The notes under the pieces are model-generated. The model ran no database searches. It was not told the DNA's origin and was given only the letters and a program-made list of their open reading frames with translations. Shown here piece after piece: positions 18,205 through 26,629 of a DNA stretch of 64,000 bases (position 1 is its first letter; the number at the start of each line of letters is the position of its first letter). A program made the position numbers and the translations under genes. Source of the stretch: Scopulibacillus darangshiensis (GTDB taxonomy: Bacteria; Bacillota; Bacilli; Bacillales; Sporolactobacillaceae). The stretch covers positions 1 through 64,000 of the forward strand of contig NZ_SLXK01000006.1 of the NCBI RefSeq assembly GCF_004341035.1. The letters run 5' to 3'.

Positions 18205-19557
18205 TTAAATCGTTATAGTTTTACGAACCTCAAGGATGGCATCATGCAATGTCTGGACGAGGTCATTGACCTGTTCCCGGGTAATGATAAGCGGCGGGGC
18301 AAAGGCAATGATGTCAGTGCTGTCATAAGTGACTGCACGGCATATGACACCGCGGTCATGGAGCGCCTGAATTACTTTTGCTGCCACTTTTCTTTCCGGA
18401 GTAAAACGTTTATTAGTATCTGGATTTGCGACAAGCTCTACTGCCCCAAGAAGGCCTATGCTTCGCACATCACCGACAATATCAATTTGCTCCTTAATTT
18501 GCCTGAAACCTTTCAGCAATTCCTCTCCCATTTTTTGTGCATTTTCTACGAGGCCTTCATTCTCAATAATCTCAATATTTTTCAGTGCAACCGCCGACGC
18601 TGCCGGATGGCCGCTGTAGGTGAAGCCATGGAAGAGAGTGCCTGTCGAATGTTCTTTTAGCACATCATGTATGGAATCTGAGACGGCCACTCCGCCCAGC
18701 GGAAAATAACCGCTGGTCACACCTTTTGCAAATGTCATCATATCCGGAACAACATCCCAATGTTCAAGCCCAAACATTTTGCCGGTTCGTCCAAAACCGG
18801 TGATTACCTCATCGGCAATAAACAAAATGCCATACTCGTCACACAGCTTTCGAACCCCTCTGAAATAATCATCCGGCGGGATAATGACACCGCCTGCCCC
18901 TTGCACCGGCTCGGCTAAGAAGGCCGCTATCGTCTCAGGTCCTTCTTGCTCAATCATTTTACGGATGGAATTGATCGCTTCTTCTGTTCCAATTTCATAT
19001 GGTGTTTCGACATGGAGAAAATCAGGGACGAGCATGCCGCCCATTTTCCAAAACTCCGGAATACCCGTGGCACTTGTCGCACCAGCGGAAACGCCGTGGT
19101 AGGCTTTTTTACGGGAAATAATTTTTCTGCGTTCAGGCTTGCCGGATATCATCCAATAATGCCGGGCTAATTTGAATGCCGAATCATTCGATTCCGATCC
19201 ACCCGAGGTGAGAAACACAGCATTTAAATCCCCTGGCGTAAGGCCTGCTATTTTTTTTGCTAATCTGATGGCTGGTTCGTGGGAGAATGTAGAGAAGGCT
19301 GAACTGAATGCCAACTTTGACATCTGTTCTTCAGCAGCTTGAGCGAGTTCCTTTCTTCCATGACCAATATTGACATTCCAAAGCGAAGACATAGCATCAA
19401 TATATTCCTTGCCGTCAATATCCTTCAAATAAATGCCGTTGCCTTCTTCGAAAATACATTTCGGGCCGGCCTCCTGCTGTTCTTTTATCGAGGATGTCGG
19501 ATGAATAAAGTGGTTTTTATCCCATTCGATTAAGTTATCTTTTACTTGTGCAAGCAT
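18205..19557 (-). CDS. Class III PLP-dependent aminotransferase (omega-amino acid:pyruvate type)
   Basis: 450 residues. The PLP lysine is in MMTFAKGVTSGYFPLGGVAV, with LFIADEVITGFGRTGKMFG just before it and the SGGSESNDSAFKLARHYW and LFHGFTYSGHPAA motifs. Proteins of this subgroup transfer amino groups from omega-amino acids, putrescine or beta-alanine to pyruvate; the substrate cannot be read from the sequence. RBS AGGAGG precedes the ATG at 19557. It follows an APC permease by 40 bp, and both lie downstream of a sigma-54 activator gene. The set probably takes up and degrades one amine or amino acid. Confidence 0.88.
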   Translation of the reverse strand: MLAQVKDNLIEWDKNHFIHPTSSIKEQQEAGPKCIFEEGNGIYLKDIDGKEYIDAMSSLWNVNIGHGRKELAQAAEEQMSKLAFSSAFSTFSHEPAIRLAKKIAGLTPGDLNAVFLTSGGSESNDSAFKLARHYWMISGKPERRKIISRKKAYHGVSAGATSATGIPEFWKMGGMLVPDFLHVETPYEIGTEEAINSIRKMIEQEGPETIAAFLAEPVQGAGGVIIPPDDYFRGVRKLCDEYGILFIADEVITGFGRTGKMFGLEHWDVVPDMMTFAKGVTSGYFPLGGVAVSDSIHDVLKEHSTGTLFHGFTYSGHPAASAVALKNIEIIENEGLVENAQKMGEELLKGFRQIKEQIDIVGDVRSIGLLGAVELVANPDTNKRFTPERKVAAKVIQALHDRGVICRAVTYDSTDIIAFAPPLIITREQVNDLVQTLHDAILEVRKTITI

Positions 19558-19597
19558 AAGGAATCCCTCCTGGTTTTTTGTATTTTATTAGTTTGCT

Positions 19598-21019
19598 TTA
19601 GTCTCGAATCGTTTGATCGCTGTAGCTTTGATTTAATAGATTTGTACCTGAGCCACTTGAATACTTCCCTTTTTTCATTTGTATAAAGAAAAAGGCTCCG
19701 ATAATCCACCAAATGATCAGTATCATCCATTCAGCCGGCCAAACGAGTGAAGACGGCATATAAGGCATATATAACAACGCAATAGCCAATGCGAGGACAA
19801 TCGCCGTCCAGCCAATCATATTCCCTTTTCCAGCTCTGTAGGGCCGTGGCATGTCAGGTTCTCTTTTCCGAAGGACGACGAACGAAATAGCTACCATTAA
19901 CCACGAGACAACAATGGCAAGACCGCCGGCATCCGACAGCCAAACAAGCATAGGTCTTCCAAGAAGAGGGCATAGAGTCGCGAGAACACCTATCGCAAGA
20001 ATGGCATTTGATGGTGTTTTGTATTTTGGATGTAATTTTCCGAACCATGACGGGAGCATCCCTGATTCCGCCATTGCATATAAGACCCGGCTGCCCCCGA
20101 TAATAAAAGCATTCCAACTGGTCAAAATGCCCGCTACACCGCCAAGGATAAGGACCTTTGCGAAAATACCGGAATGGTATACGGCGGCCATGGAATCAGC
20201 AGTAGCCAGTTCGGATCTTGAAAGTGATGTATGATCCAGAGCCATGCCAACTCCGTAAATAATAGCCAAATAGAAAACAACAGCGGATATGACAGATATG
20301 ACGAGTATTTTTCCAATAGACTTAAATGGGACATTCATTTCCTCAGAAGCTTGCGGAATGACATCAAAACCAACGAACATAAAGGGTGTCATAATAATGA
20401 CACTCATGACGCCAGCCATTCCATCCTTAAATAGTGGTGATAAATTAGCCGATTCCCCGCCGATTGATGAACCAAAAATCAGCATGAGACCAATAAGAAC
20501 AATGACGATCGTTAAAACCATTTGAACCATAGCAGCTGGTTTGACTCCAAGATAGTTGATAGCGGTTACAAAAATAGAGCCTATAACGCCTACAAGCACC
20601 CATGAAAGATAGACATCCCAGCCGGTAATCGTCCACATATAACCGACCTGGTAATTTGGAAAAAGGTAATCTATAACTGTTGGCAGCGCTACAGCTTCAA
20701 ATGCCACAACCGAAAAATATCCAAGAACGATAAACCATGATGTGACATAAGATGCGGTGGTGCCCATTGCACGGAGTGTATATGCGTGCTCACCTCCCGC
20801 TTTTGGCATAGCGGAGACTAATTCAGCATAGGTTAGCCCGACAAAGACAACGAGAACACCGCCTACGGCAAAGGCAATCATAGCGCCAAGGAACCCCGCA
20901 GACGCAATCCATGTTCCTGATAAAACGACCCAGCCCCAGCCGATCATCGCACCAAAGGCCAGGATCAAGACATCCATGCGTGACAAAACCTTATCAAATT
21001 GTTGATTGGAATTGCCCAT
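19598..21019 (-). CDS. APC-superfamily amino acid/amine permease
   Basis: 473-residue membrane protein with about 12 hydrophobic segments. The N-terminus carries the APC signature AFGAMIGWGWVVLSG in TM1. The central loop PQASEEMNVPFKSIGKILV is typical of APC proteins. RBS AAAGGGGTGAAAGCAG precedes the ATG at 21019. It lies 24 bp after the sigma-54 regulator gene and 40 bp before the aminotransferase, so it is probably the importer of the substrate that the aminotransferase deaminates. Confidence 0.88.
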   Translation of the reverse strand: MGNSNQQFDKVLSRMDVLILAFGAMIGWGWVVLSGTWIASAGFLGAMIAFAVGGVLVVFVGLTYAELVSAMPKAGGEHAYTLRAMGTTASYVTSWFIVLGYFSVVAFEAVALPTVIDYLFPNYQVGYMWTITGWDVYLSWVLVGVIGSIFVTAINYLGVKPAAMVQMVLTIVIVLIGLMLIFGSSIGGESANLSPLFKDGMAGVMSVIIMTPFMFVGFDVIPQASEEMNVPFKSIGKILVISVISAVVFYLAIIYGVGMALDHTSLSRSELATADSMAAVYHSGIFAKVLILGGVAGILTSWNAFIIGGSRVLYAMAESGMLPSWFGKLHPKYKTPSNAILAIGVLATLCPLLGRPMLVWLSDAGGLAIVVSWLMVAISFVVLRKREPDMPRPYRAGKGNMIGWTAIVLALAIALLYMPYMPSSLVWPAEWMILIIWWIIGAFFFIQMKKGKYSSGSGTNLLNQSYSDQTIRD

Positions 21020-21043
21020 CTGCTTTCACCCCTTTAAATGGAT

Positions 21044-22726
21044 TTAGTTTTCTGTCAAAAGGTTTTTTAGCTTACCATGTTTTGCATACTTTTTGATCTT
21101 CCTGACAACTGTTGATTGATTAACTTGCAGGGCCTCAGCACATTTATACGTATTTTTATACTTTAGATAAGCTTGTGTAACCAGTTGTCGCTCTAAATCT
21201 TCTACCGCCTGCTTTAAAGGGATAATATCCTTTACGACAATACCCTCCTGAATGTGACTTTTATAGTCGATAAGATAAGTTGGCAAACCCTCGATAGTCA
21301 CCTTGCTTCCTTCACAAGTCACGACAAGCCTTTCAATAAGGTTCTCTAATTCACGGACATTTCCAGGCCAATGGTACCTCAGGAGATATTGGTAGACATC
21401 ATCACTAATCCTTTTATTCATTTGATATTTCAGATTTAGTTGTGTCAGGAAATGATCCACCAAAACAGCAATATCATCCTTACGATGGCGCAAAGGAGGG
21501 ATCATCATCGGGACGACATTCAACCGATAAAAAAGATCCTCGCGAAATTTCTTTTCTTTAACAAGTTGCGGCAAATCTTGGTTCGTTGCCGCTATGATTC
21601 TGGTATTCACATGAATTGGCTCATTTCCCCCTACCCGGCGAAAACAGCTGTCCTGCAAGAATTGCAGTAATTTCACTTGAACATTAAGAGATAGATCAGC
21701 CACCTCATCCAAAAATAAAGTGCCGCCATCAGCCAGCTCTATGACACCTTTTTTCCCTGCCTTATTCGCTCCAGTAAATGCGCCTTTTTCATAACCAAAC
21801 AGCTCGGATTCAATCAAATTTTCAGGGATGGCACCGCAATTAATTTCAATGATTTTATTATTATTTCTGTTGCCTTCTTGATGGATATAACGCGCCATCA
21901 CCCCTTTTCCGACACCTGTTTCACCTGCAATTAATACCGTGGAATCCACAGGTGCAACCTTGGCTGCCAACTGAAAGACCTCCTTCATTTCATTAGATTG
22001 GTAGACCACCTCTTTCTCACCTGATACCAATTGCCTTAATTGACGGAGTTCTGTTCGATATTGATTAAGCAGATTTTCCGTTTGTTGGAGACGGCTTTCA
22101 AGCATTTCAATTTCGGAAACTTCACGTGAATTAAAGACGATCCGATAAATCTCACCATCATCATCGAAGATAGGATTGCCTATGACATAAAGTCTTTTCC
22201 CTGTTCTTGTCCCTTGAATACAAGATACCTTTTTCTTTTCTTTTTGTACGACTGGTGTTAACGATGGTGTAAAAACATGCCTGTTTGCAAGGTCTGCTGT
22301 TTTTTGTCCAATTAACACCTCCTCTGACAACCCGTACAGCTCCTCACATTTTTTACTGACTTTTGTAATAACACCATCACCATCGGTTACGAGAATTTCA
22401 TCAAAAGATTGGTTTATAATTTGCTCAAGCTCGAAATAATGGGGGTCATTATAGACAATCAACAACACACGGTATTCCTTTTGTTTTTCTACACGTTGAA
22501 AATGCAATCTGACTGCACCAAAGGAGTGATCCGCCCCACCTTCCAATGAACATTTAAAAAAAGTATTTTGTACATCGTCCGGCATTTGGTTGATGTTTGT
22601 AAATGGCCCCTCCATAGAAAGCAAATCAGCTGCCGCATCATTGTGGCAAAGAACATGGCCTTCTTTCGAAAACACTGTTGACCCAAATGACGAATCATTC
22701 ATTAACGAGTCCAAGTTATTTATCAA
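21044..22726 (-). CDS. Sigma-54-dependent transcriptional activator with PAS domains
   Basis: 560 residues. N-terminal PAS-type sensor segments (roughly 1-110 and 115-225) are followed by an AAA+ domain with Walker A GETGVGKG, the sigma-54-contacting loop GAFTGA, Walker B GGTLFLDEV and LRHRKDDI. A Fis-type helix-turn-helix closes the protein (EALQVNQSTVVRKIKKYAKH). I start it at the TTG at 22726 with AGAGGTG before it. The longer frame from 22771 would translate AGGAGGGGAGG and overlap the promoter's start point. It is the first gene of a three-gene operon, so it likely activates its own transcription. Confidence 0.88.
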   Translation of the reverse strand: MINNLDSLMNDSSFGSTVFSKEGHVLCHNDAAADLLSMEGPFTNINQMPDDVQNTFFKCSLEGGADHSFGAVRLHFQRVEKQKEYRVLLIVYNDPHYFELEQIINQSFDEILVTDGDGVITKVSKKCEELYGLSEEVLIGQKTADLANRHVFTPSLTPVVQKEKKKVSCIQGTRTGKRLYVIGNPIFDDDGEIYRIVFNSREVSEIEMLESRLQQTENLLNQYRTELRQLRQLVSGEKEVVYQSNEMKEVFQLAAKVAPVDSTVLIAGETGVGKGVMARYIHQEGNRNNNKIIEINCGAIPENLIESELFGYEKGAFTGANKAGKKGVIELADGGTLFLDEVADLSLNVQVKLLQFLQDSCFRRVGGNEPIHVNTRIIAATNQDLPQLVKEKKFREDLFYRLNVVPMMIPPLRHRKDDIAVLVDHFLTQLNLKYQMNKRISDDVYQYLLRYHWPGNVRELENLIERLVVTCEGSKVTIEGLPTYLIDYKSHIQEGIVVKDIIPLKQAVEDLERQLVTQAYLKYKNTYKCAEALQVNQSTVVRKIKKYAKHGKLKNLLTEN

Positions 22727-22771
22727 GCAACACACCTCTTTTGAATAATATCCTCCCCTCCTAGTCATCAC

Positions 22772-22798
22772 TACTATTCAATGCAAATTCGATGCCAA
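22772..22798 (-). promoter_or_regulatory. Sigma-54 (-24/-12) promoter
   Basis: On the minus strand TTGGCAT-CGAAT-TTGCAT (22798-22781), an almost perfect match to TTGGCAC-N5-TTGCW. The GG and GC dinucleotides have ten bases between them. The expected transcript start is near 22770, ~45 bp before the regulator start codon. Confidence 0.85.
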
Positions 22799-22901
22799 TC
22801 TTTTGTTCCGAAATATCAGTTAACTCAGGTGAGCGTTAATGCGAATTTGCATCAGCATGTTGCATCAAATTTCAGATTAACCATATGAGCGGAGGTGTTC
22901 G

Positions 22902-22921
22902 CGATAAAATGCATTATCGCA
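22902..22921. promoter_or_regulatory. Candidate upstream activator site for the sigma-54 regulator
   Basis: GCGATAA-aatgca-TTATCGC, a 7-bp inverted repeat ~115 bp upstream of the -24/-12 promoter, where an enhancer site would be expected. Related half-words (ATGCGAATTTGCAT, GTTGCATC) lie between it and the promoter. Confidence 0.55.
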
Positions 22922-22942
22922 TAATTAATGCAATTATACATT

Positions 22943-22987
22943 AAAAAAGCAAGAAGCCTGAATCTAGCATCAGAGCTTCTTGCTTTT
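22943..22987 (-). terminator. Terminator of the nagA-nagB-nagR transcript
   Basis: AAAAGCAAGAAGC and GCTTCTTGCTTTT form a 13-bp stem around a 17-base loop, followed on the minus strand by TTTTTT. It lies 17 bp after the nagR stop. Confidence 0.85.
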
Positions 22988-23003
22988 CACATGTGAAATG
23001 CCT

Positions 23004-23729
23004 TTAACCGCGTTTCATATCAATAACAAATTTATAGCGGTCACCGCGATAAGTTGATTTAACTAATTCCAAAGGTGCGCCGTTCTCAAGAAAGGTGTGG
23101 CGCTGTATGAGTAATATGGGGGCATTTTTTTCAATACCAAGGTACTTTGCCTCTTCTGCTCTCGCTACCGATGATTCCAGCACCTGATTGGCATGACCGA
23201 TTTTAAGTCCCAATGTCTTTTCAATGTAGGAATAGAGTGACTGATTCACAGTCTTTTCAGTCAGGCCTTTAACCAAATTTGCTGAAAGGTACATTATTTC
23301 TAGAGCCATTGGCATGTCATCGGCCAAACGAATCCGTTTAATTTCATAGATAGGGTCATGTTCATTGATATTAAGACGATGCGCTGTTCCAGCAGACGCC
23401 GGGATTAAGCCAAAGTGAACAAGCCGGCTCCCTGGTTTTAACCCTCTTTTCTGCATATCCTCAGTAAAACTCGTCAGGCCTTGCAGTGGCTGTTCAATTT
23501 TTTGATCTGAGATAAAGGTTCCTTTTCCTTTCAATCTGATTAAGGTGCCTTCATTCACTAAATTTGTAATGGCTTGCCTAACGGTCATGCGAGAAACCTG
23601 GAATGTTTCAGTGAATTCCCTTTCTGAGGGTATGGCGTCTCCAGGTTTTAATGCTTGATTTTCAATTAACTGCTTTATATATTCCTCAATTTGGAAATAA
23701 ATAGGAACAGGCGATTGTCTATCGATCAC
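23004..23729 (-). CDS. nagR: GntR/HutC-family repressor of N-acetylglucosamine use
   Basis: 241 residues. The N-terminal GntR winged helix (about 8-75: PSEREFTETFQVSRMTVRQ) is followed by a UTRA effector domain (~95-235). It resembles B. subtilis NagR (YvoA), which releases DNA on binding glucosamine-6-phosphate or GlcNAc-6-phosphate. The start is a GTG at 23729 whose ribosome binding site is within the end of nagB, 3 bp upstream. Two operator-like repeats lie between nagA and the divergent transport genes. Confidence 0.92.
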   Translation of the reverse strand: MIDRQSPVPIYFQIEEYIKQLIENQALKPGDAIPSEREFTETFQVSRMTVRQAITNLVNEGTLIRLKGKGTFISDQKIEQPLQGLTSFTEDMQKRGLKPGSRLVHFGLIPASAGTAHRLNINEHDPIYEIKRIRLADDMPMALEIMYLSANLVKGLTEKTVNQSLYSYIEKTLGLKIGHANQVLESSVARAEEAKYLGIEKNAPILLIQRHTFLENGAPLELVKSTYRGDRYKFVIDMKRG

Positions 23730-23732
23730 AGC

Positions 23733-24482
23733 CTATGCCCTCCTTTCATTGTCATCAGCAATGGATAATGCATCGCGGTCTGCAATGATTATAACATTGG
23801 AATGCTTGTGTAAGGAGGAAGCAGGAAAATCTTGATCAATCTTTTGATTCCTAAGTAACCGGTCTATCGCTTCTGCCTTACTTTTTCCGGACGCCAGAAG
23901 CAGGATTTCTTTGCTATCCAAGATCGAGCGAATCCCCATTGTCAAGGCATGTGCAGGAACCTCGTTAATGCTGTTAAAAAAGCGGGCATTTGCTTTGCGT
24001 GTCGATCGGGTCAATGCCACAGTATGTGTCCTTTGATCAAAAGTCGTGCCGGGTTCGTTAAAACCGATGTGGCCGTTTTGCCCAATACCCAGAAGCTGGA
24101 GATCAACCCCGCCAAGGGATTGAATTAGACGATCATACCGCCTGCACTCATCCTCCAGATCTTCCGCATTCCCGTCGGGTAAAAATCTTTGATCTTCAGG
24201 GAGGTCCAAATGACGAAAGAGATTTTCGAACATGTACGTATGATAGCTATTGGGATGATCCTTGGATAAACCAACATATTCATCTAAATTAACTGAACGG
24301 ACATATCTATAGGAAGTATGATGATCATTAAAATCACGGATAATTTCTTTGTATGTTCCTTCAGGCGTACTGCCCGTTGCTAAACCAAGGACTATATTTG
24401 ACTTTTCCTTAACCTTTGCGATCACGTATTGGGCTGCCTTAAGACTAAGGTCGCCGTAATCTTGCGCTTCAATAATTTTCAT
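23733..24482 (-). CDS. nagB: Glucosamine-6-phosphate deaminase
   Basis: 249 residues. Converts glucosamine-6-phosphate to fructose-6-phosphate and ammonia. Family motifs: LGLATGSTPEGTYKE near residue 33, VNLDEYVGLSKDHPNSY near 80, and the active-site stretch GIGQNGHIGFNEPG near 137. It lies 6 bp after nagA and 3 bp before nagR, so all three are one transcript. Confidence 0.96.
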   Translation of the reverse strand: MKIIEAQDYGDLSLKAAQYVIAKVKEKSNIVLGLATGSTPEGTYKEIIRDFNDHHTSYRYVRSVNLDEYVGLSKDHPNSYHTYMFENLFRHLDLPEDQRFLPDGNAEDLEDECRRYDRLIQSLGGVDLQLLGIGQNGHIGFNEPGTTFDQRTHTVALTRSTRKANARFFNSINEVPAHALTMGIRSILDSKEILLLASGKSKAEAIDRLLRNQKIDQDFPASSLHKHSNVIIIADRDALSIADDNERRA

Positions 24483-24488
24483 CGCTTT

Positions 24489-25652
24489 TCACCTCTCTTC
24501 CTGTCGGTAGGTCACAACCCCTCGGCAAATGGTCATGACAAGTTGATTATTATCATCCAATATAATGAGATCGGCGTCCTTACCGCGGGTGATGCTGCCT
24601 TTTCGGTCATAGACGCCGCATTGCATTGCTGGGTTGACAGAACCCATTTCAACAATATCCTCTAATTTCGCGGCAGTAAAAGCCATCATATTTTGCATAG
24701 CTTGATCCATTTTCAGGACACTGCCGGCGAGGCTTCCCGAAGCTAATACCGCCTTGCCATCTGTTACAGTTACCTCTTGTCCACCGAGGTCGTACGTCCC
24801 ATTCTTCATGCACTTAGCCCGCATGGCATCAGTTATTAAAATTGTTTTCCCGGGGCCTTTTTGCCGATAGGCAAGATCAACTGTCTCAGGGCAAATATGG
24901 ATGCCGTCAACGATCATTTCTGCATATAGCTCATCATGTAAGAGTGCTCCGCCAACGACCCCAGGCTCCCGATGATGCAGACCGCTCATTCCGTTAAAAA
25001 GGTGGGTGACATGCGTCGCACCAGCCTCTACAGCATTTGCCACATCCCTGAATCCGCCATTAGAATGGCCGATCGAAGCCACCACACCGTGCACGCTTAG
25101 ATAGTTAATCAGCTTTAGACCGTTTTTAATTTCAGGTGCCACCGTCACTAATTTTATATTGTCTCCTGACAACTTCTGCCAAGCTTCAAACAGGTCAAGA
25201 TCTCCGTCAAGAATGTATTCCGGCGGCTGCGCACCTGCTTTTTCCTGATTTAAAAATGGGCCTTCCAAGTGAATGCCTAAAATCTCAGCTTGCCCACTGG
25301 GTTGGTTTTTAATATAGTCTCCAGCATTTTTTATAGCCTTCTCTATAGCCGCCGGTTCTTGTGTAATTGTTGTCGCCAGGAAGCCTGTTGTAGCCTCCTT
25401 TGGTAAGGTTTGGGCAATGTTGCTTAAAGCTTCAGGCGATGCATCCATTGTGTCCGAACCGCCAGCACCATGTATGTGAACATCAATCATTCCAGGAAGG
25501 CACTTATAATCTGATGGAAAGTCGAATAGATCTTCGCCATCCTTATTAATAATCATCTCATCCATAGCTGAAATTTTCTCGTTTGTTATTTTAACCGAAC
25601 CATTTTCAATCCATCCATTTTCTGTGTATATCGCAGGTCCTGTTATTCGCAA
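24489..25652 (-). CDS. nagA: N-acetylglucosamine-6-phosphate deacetylase
   Basis: 387-residue amidohydrolase that removes acetate from GlcNAc-6-phosphate. Metal and active-site motifs: PGMIDVHIHGAGG, the metal-ligand Glu in GIHLEGPF, GHSNGGF, VTHLFNGMSG and the catalytic Asp in LITDAMRA. The start is a TTG at 25652 with a GAAGGGA site. It is the first gene of nagA-nagB-nagR; its promoter region carries two probable NagR sites. Confidence 0.96.
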   Translation of the reverse strand: MRITGPAIYTENGWIENGSVKITNEKISAMDEMIINKDGEDLFDFPSDYKCLPGMIDVHIHGAGGSDTMDASPEALSNIAQTLPKEATTGFLATTITQEPAAIEKAIKNAGDYIKNQPSGQAEILGIHLEGPFLNQEKAGAQPPEYILDGDLDLFEAWQKLSGDNIKLVTVAPEIKNGLKLINYLSVHGVVASIGHSNGGFRDVANAVEAGATHVTHLFNGMSGLHHREPGVVGGALLHDELYAEMIVDGIHICPETVDLAYRQKGPGKTILITDAMRAKCMKNGTYDLGGQEVTVTDGKAVLASGSLAGSVLKMDQAMQNMMAFTAAKLEDIVEMGSVNPAMQCGVYDRKGSITRGKDADLIILDDNNQLVMTICRGVVTYRQEER

Positions 25653-25713
25653 TTGTCTGGTCCCTTCTTTTCACTTTTTTATTTTTATCGTAGCATGTTC
25701 CTAACACGCTGTC

Positions 25714-25786
25714 TAGACATCTATATTCCAGAGCAAAACATGTCGGATCAATGGTATAGACATCTATATTCCAATTGTGCTATGAT
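25714..25786. promoter_or_regulatory. Two NagR operator-like repeats and the promoter of the SIS-nagE unit
   Basis: TAGACATCTATATTCCA occurs at 25714-25730 and again at 25757-25773. The second is extended to TGGTATAGACATCTATATTCCA, an imperfect palindrome like the GntR/HutC-type NagR site (TGGTATAGAC...). It overlaps a plus-strand promoter TAGACA (25757-25762), 18 bases, TATGAT (25781-25786). The placement between divergent nag units suits coordinate repression. Confidence 0.75.
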
Positions 25787-25880
25787 AATGGCGAAAGAAA
25801 GCGATGTCATACTGTTGCAATGACTAATTTTATTTAAATGGTTTGTTCTAATGAATGACAACATTTAGAAAGGAGGAAAC

Positions 25881-26618
25881 ATGCTTTCTGAGTATTTTTC
25901 CCGTATTGAGACAATAATTAACCAAGTCAAAGGTAATGAACAAAGACTTAAAGATGCAGCTTCTATACTATCTGACGCCATTAAGAACGATGGTCTTATT
26001 CATATCTTTGGCTGCGGCCATTCCCATATGATATCTGAGGAAATATTTTACAGAGCAGGTGGTTTGGCTCCTATTCATCCGATTTTTATTGAAGAATTAA
26101 TGCTTCACAAAGGGGCAGCGCGTTCATCAGAGCTTGAGCGAAAGAACAACTTTATTCAGCCATATCTCGACGAATGCCGCTTTAGTGACAAAGATGTCCT
26201 TATTGTCACTTCAACCTCTGGGATTAACGGTGTGCCCATTGATGCTGCGCTTTATGCAAAGGAAAAAGGTGTCTTCGTCATCGCCATCACTTCAGAGGCC
26301 TATTCGAAATCACTCGATTCCAGACATTGTTCAGGGAAACGCCTGTGTGATGTTGCCGACCTTATTATCGATAATTATTCAGTCAAGGGGGATGCTATCA
26401 TGAGGGATGACCGGTTGAAGCAGCCGTTTGGACCGACATCTACCGTGATTGGCATGCTGATTATTAATAGTATTATTGTAGAAACCGTCCATCTGTTGGC
26501 CCAAGAAGGCATCACGCCGCCGCTGTTTTTGAGCGGTAATATCCAAGATGCAGATGACCACAATCAAGCATTAATCGAAAAATATAAAGACAGAATTCCT
26601 GTTCTGTCGAAAATTTAG
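25881..26618 (+). CDS. SIS-domain sugar-phosphate-binding protein (UPF0309 type)
   Basis: 245 residues with a single sugar isomerase (SIS) fold. The phospho-sugar loop GCGHSHMISEE lies near residue 43 and the second SIS signature VTSTSGINGVPIDAA near 110. Members occur with amino-sugar PTS genes, as here (11 bp before nagE). A function such as isomerising, or cleaving the lactyl ether of, an amino-sugar phosphate (as in MurQ) is conceivable, but the family is uncharacterised to my knowledge. AGAAAGGAGGAAAC precedes the ATG. Confidence 0.82.
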   Translation: MLSEYFSRIETIINQVKGNEQRLKDAASILSDAIKNDGLIHIFGCGHSHMISEEIFYRAGGLAPIHPIFIEELMLHKGAARSSELERKNNFIQPYLDECRFSDKDVLIVTSTSGINGVPIDAALYAKEKGVFVIAITSEAYSKSLDSRHCSGKRLCDVADLIIDNYSVKGDAIMRDDRLKQPFGPTSTVIGMLIINSIIVETVHLLAQEGITPPLFLSGNIQDADDHNQALIEKYKDRIPVLSKI

Positions 26619-26629
26619 GGGGTAGAAAA

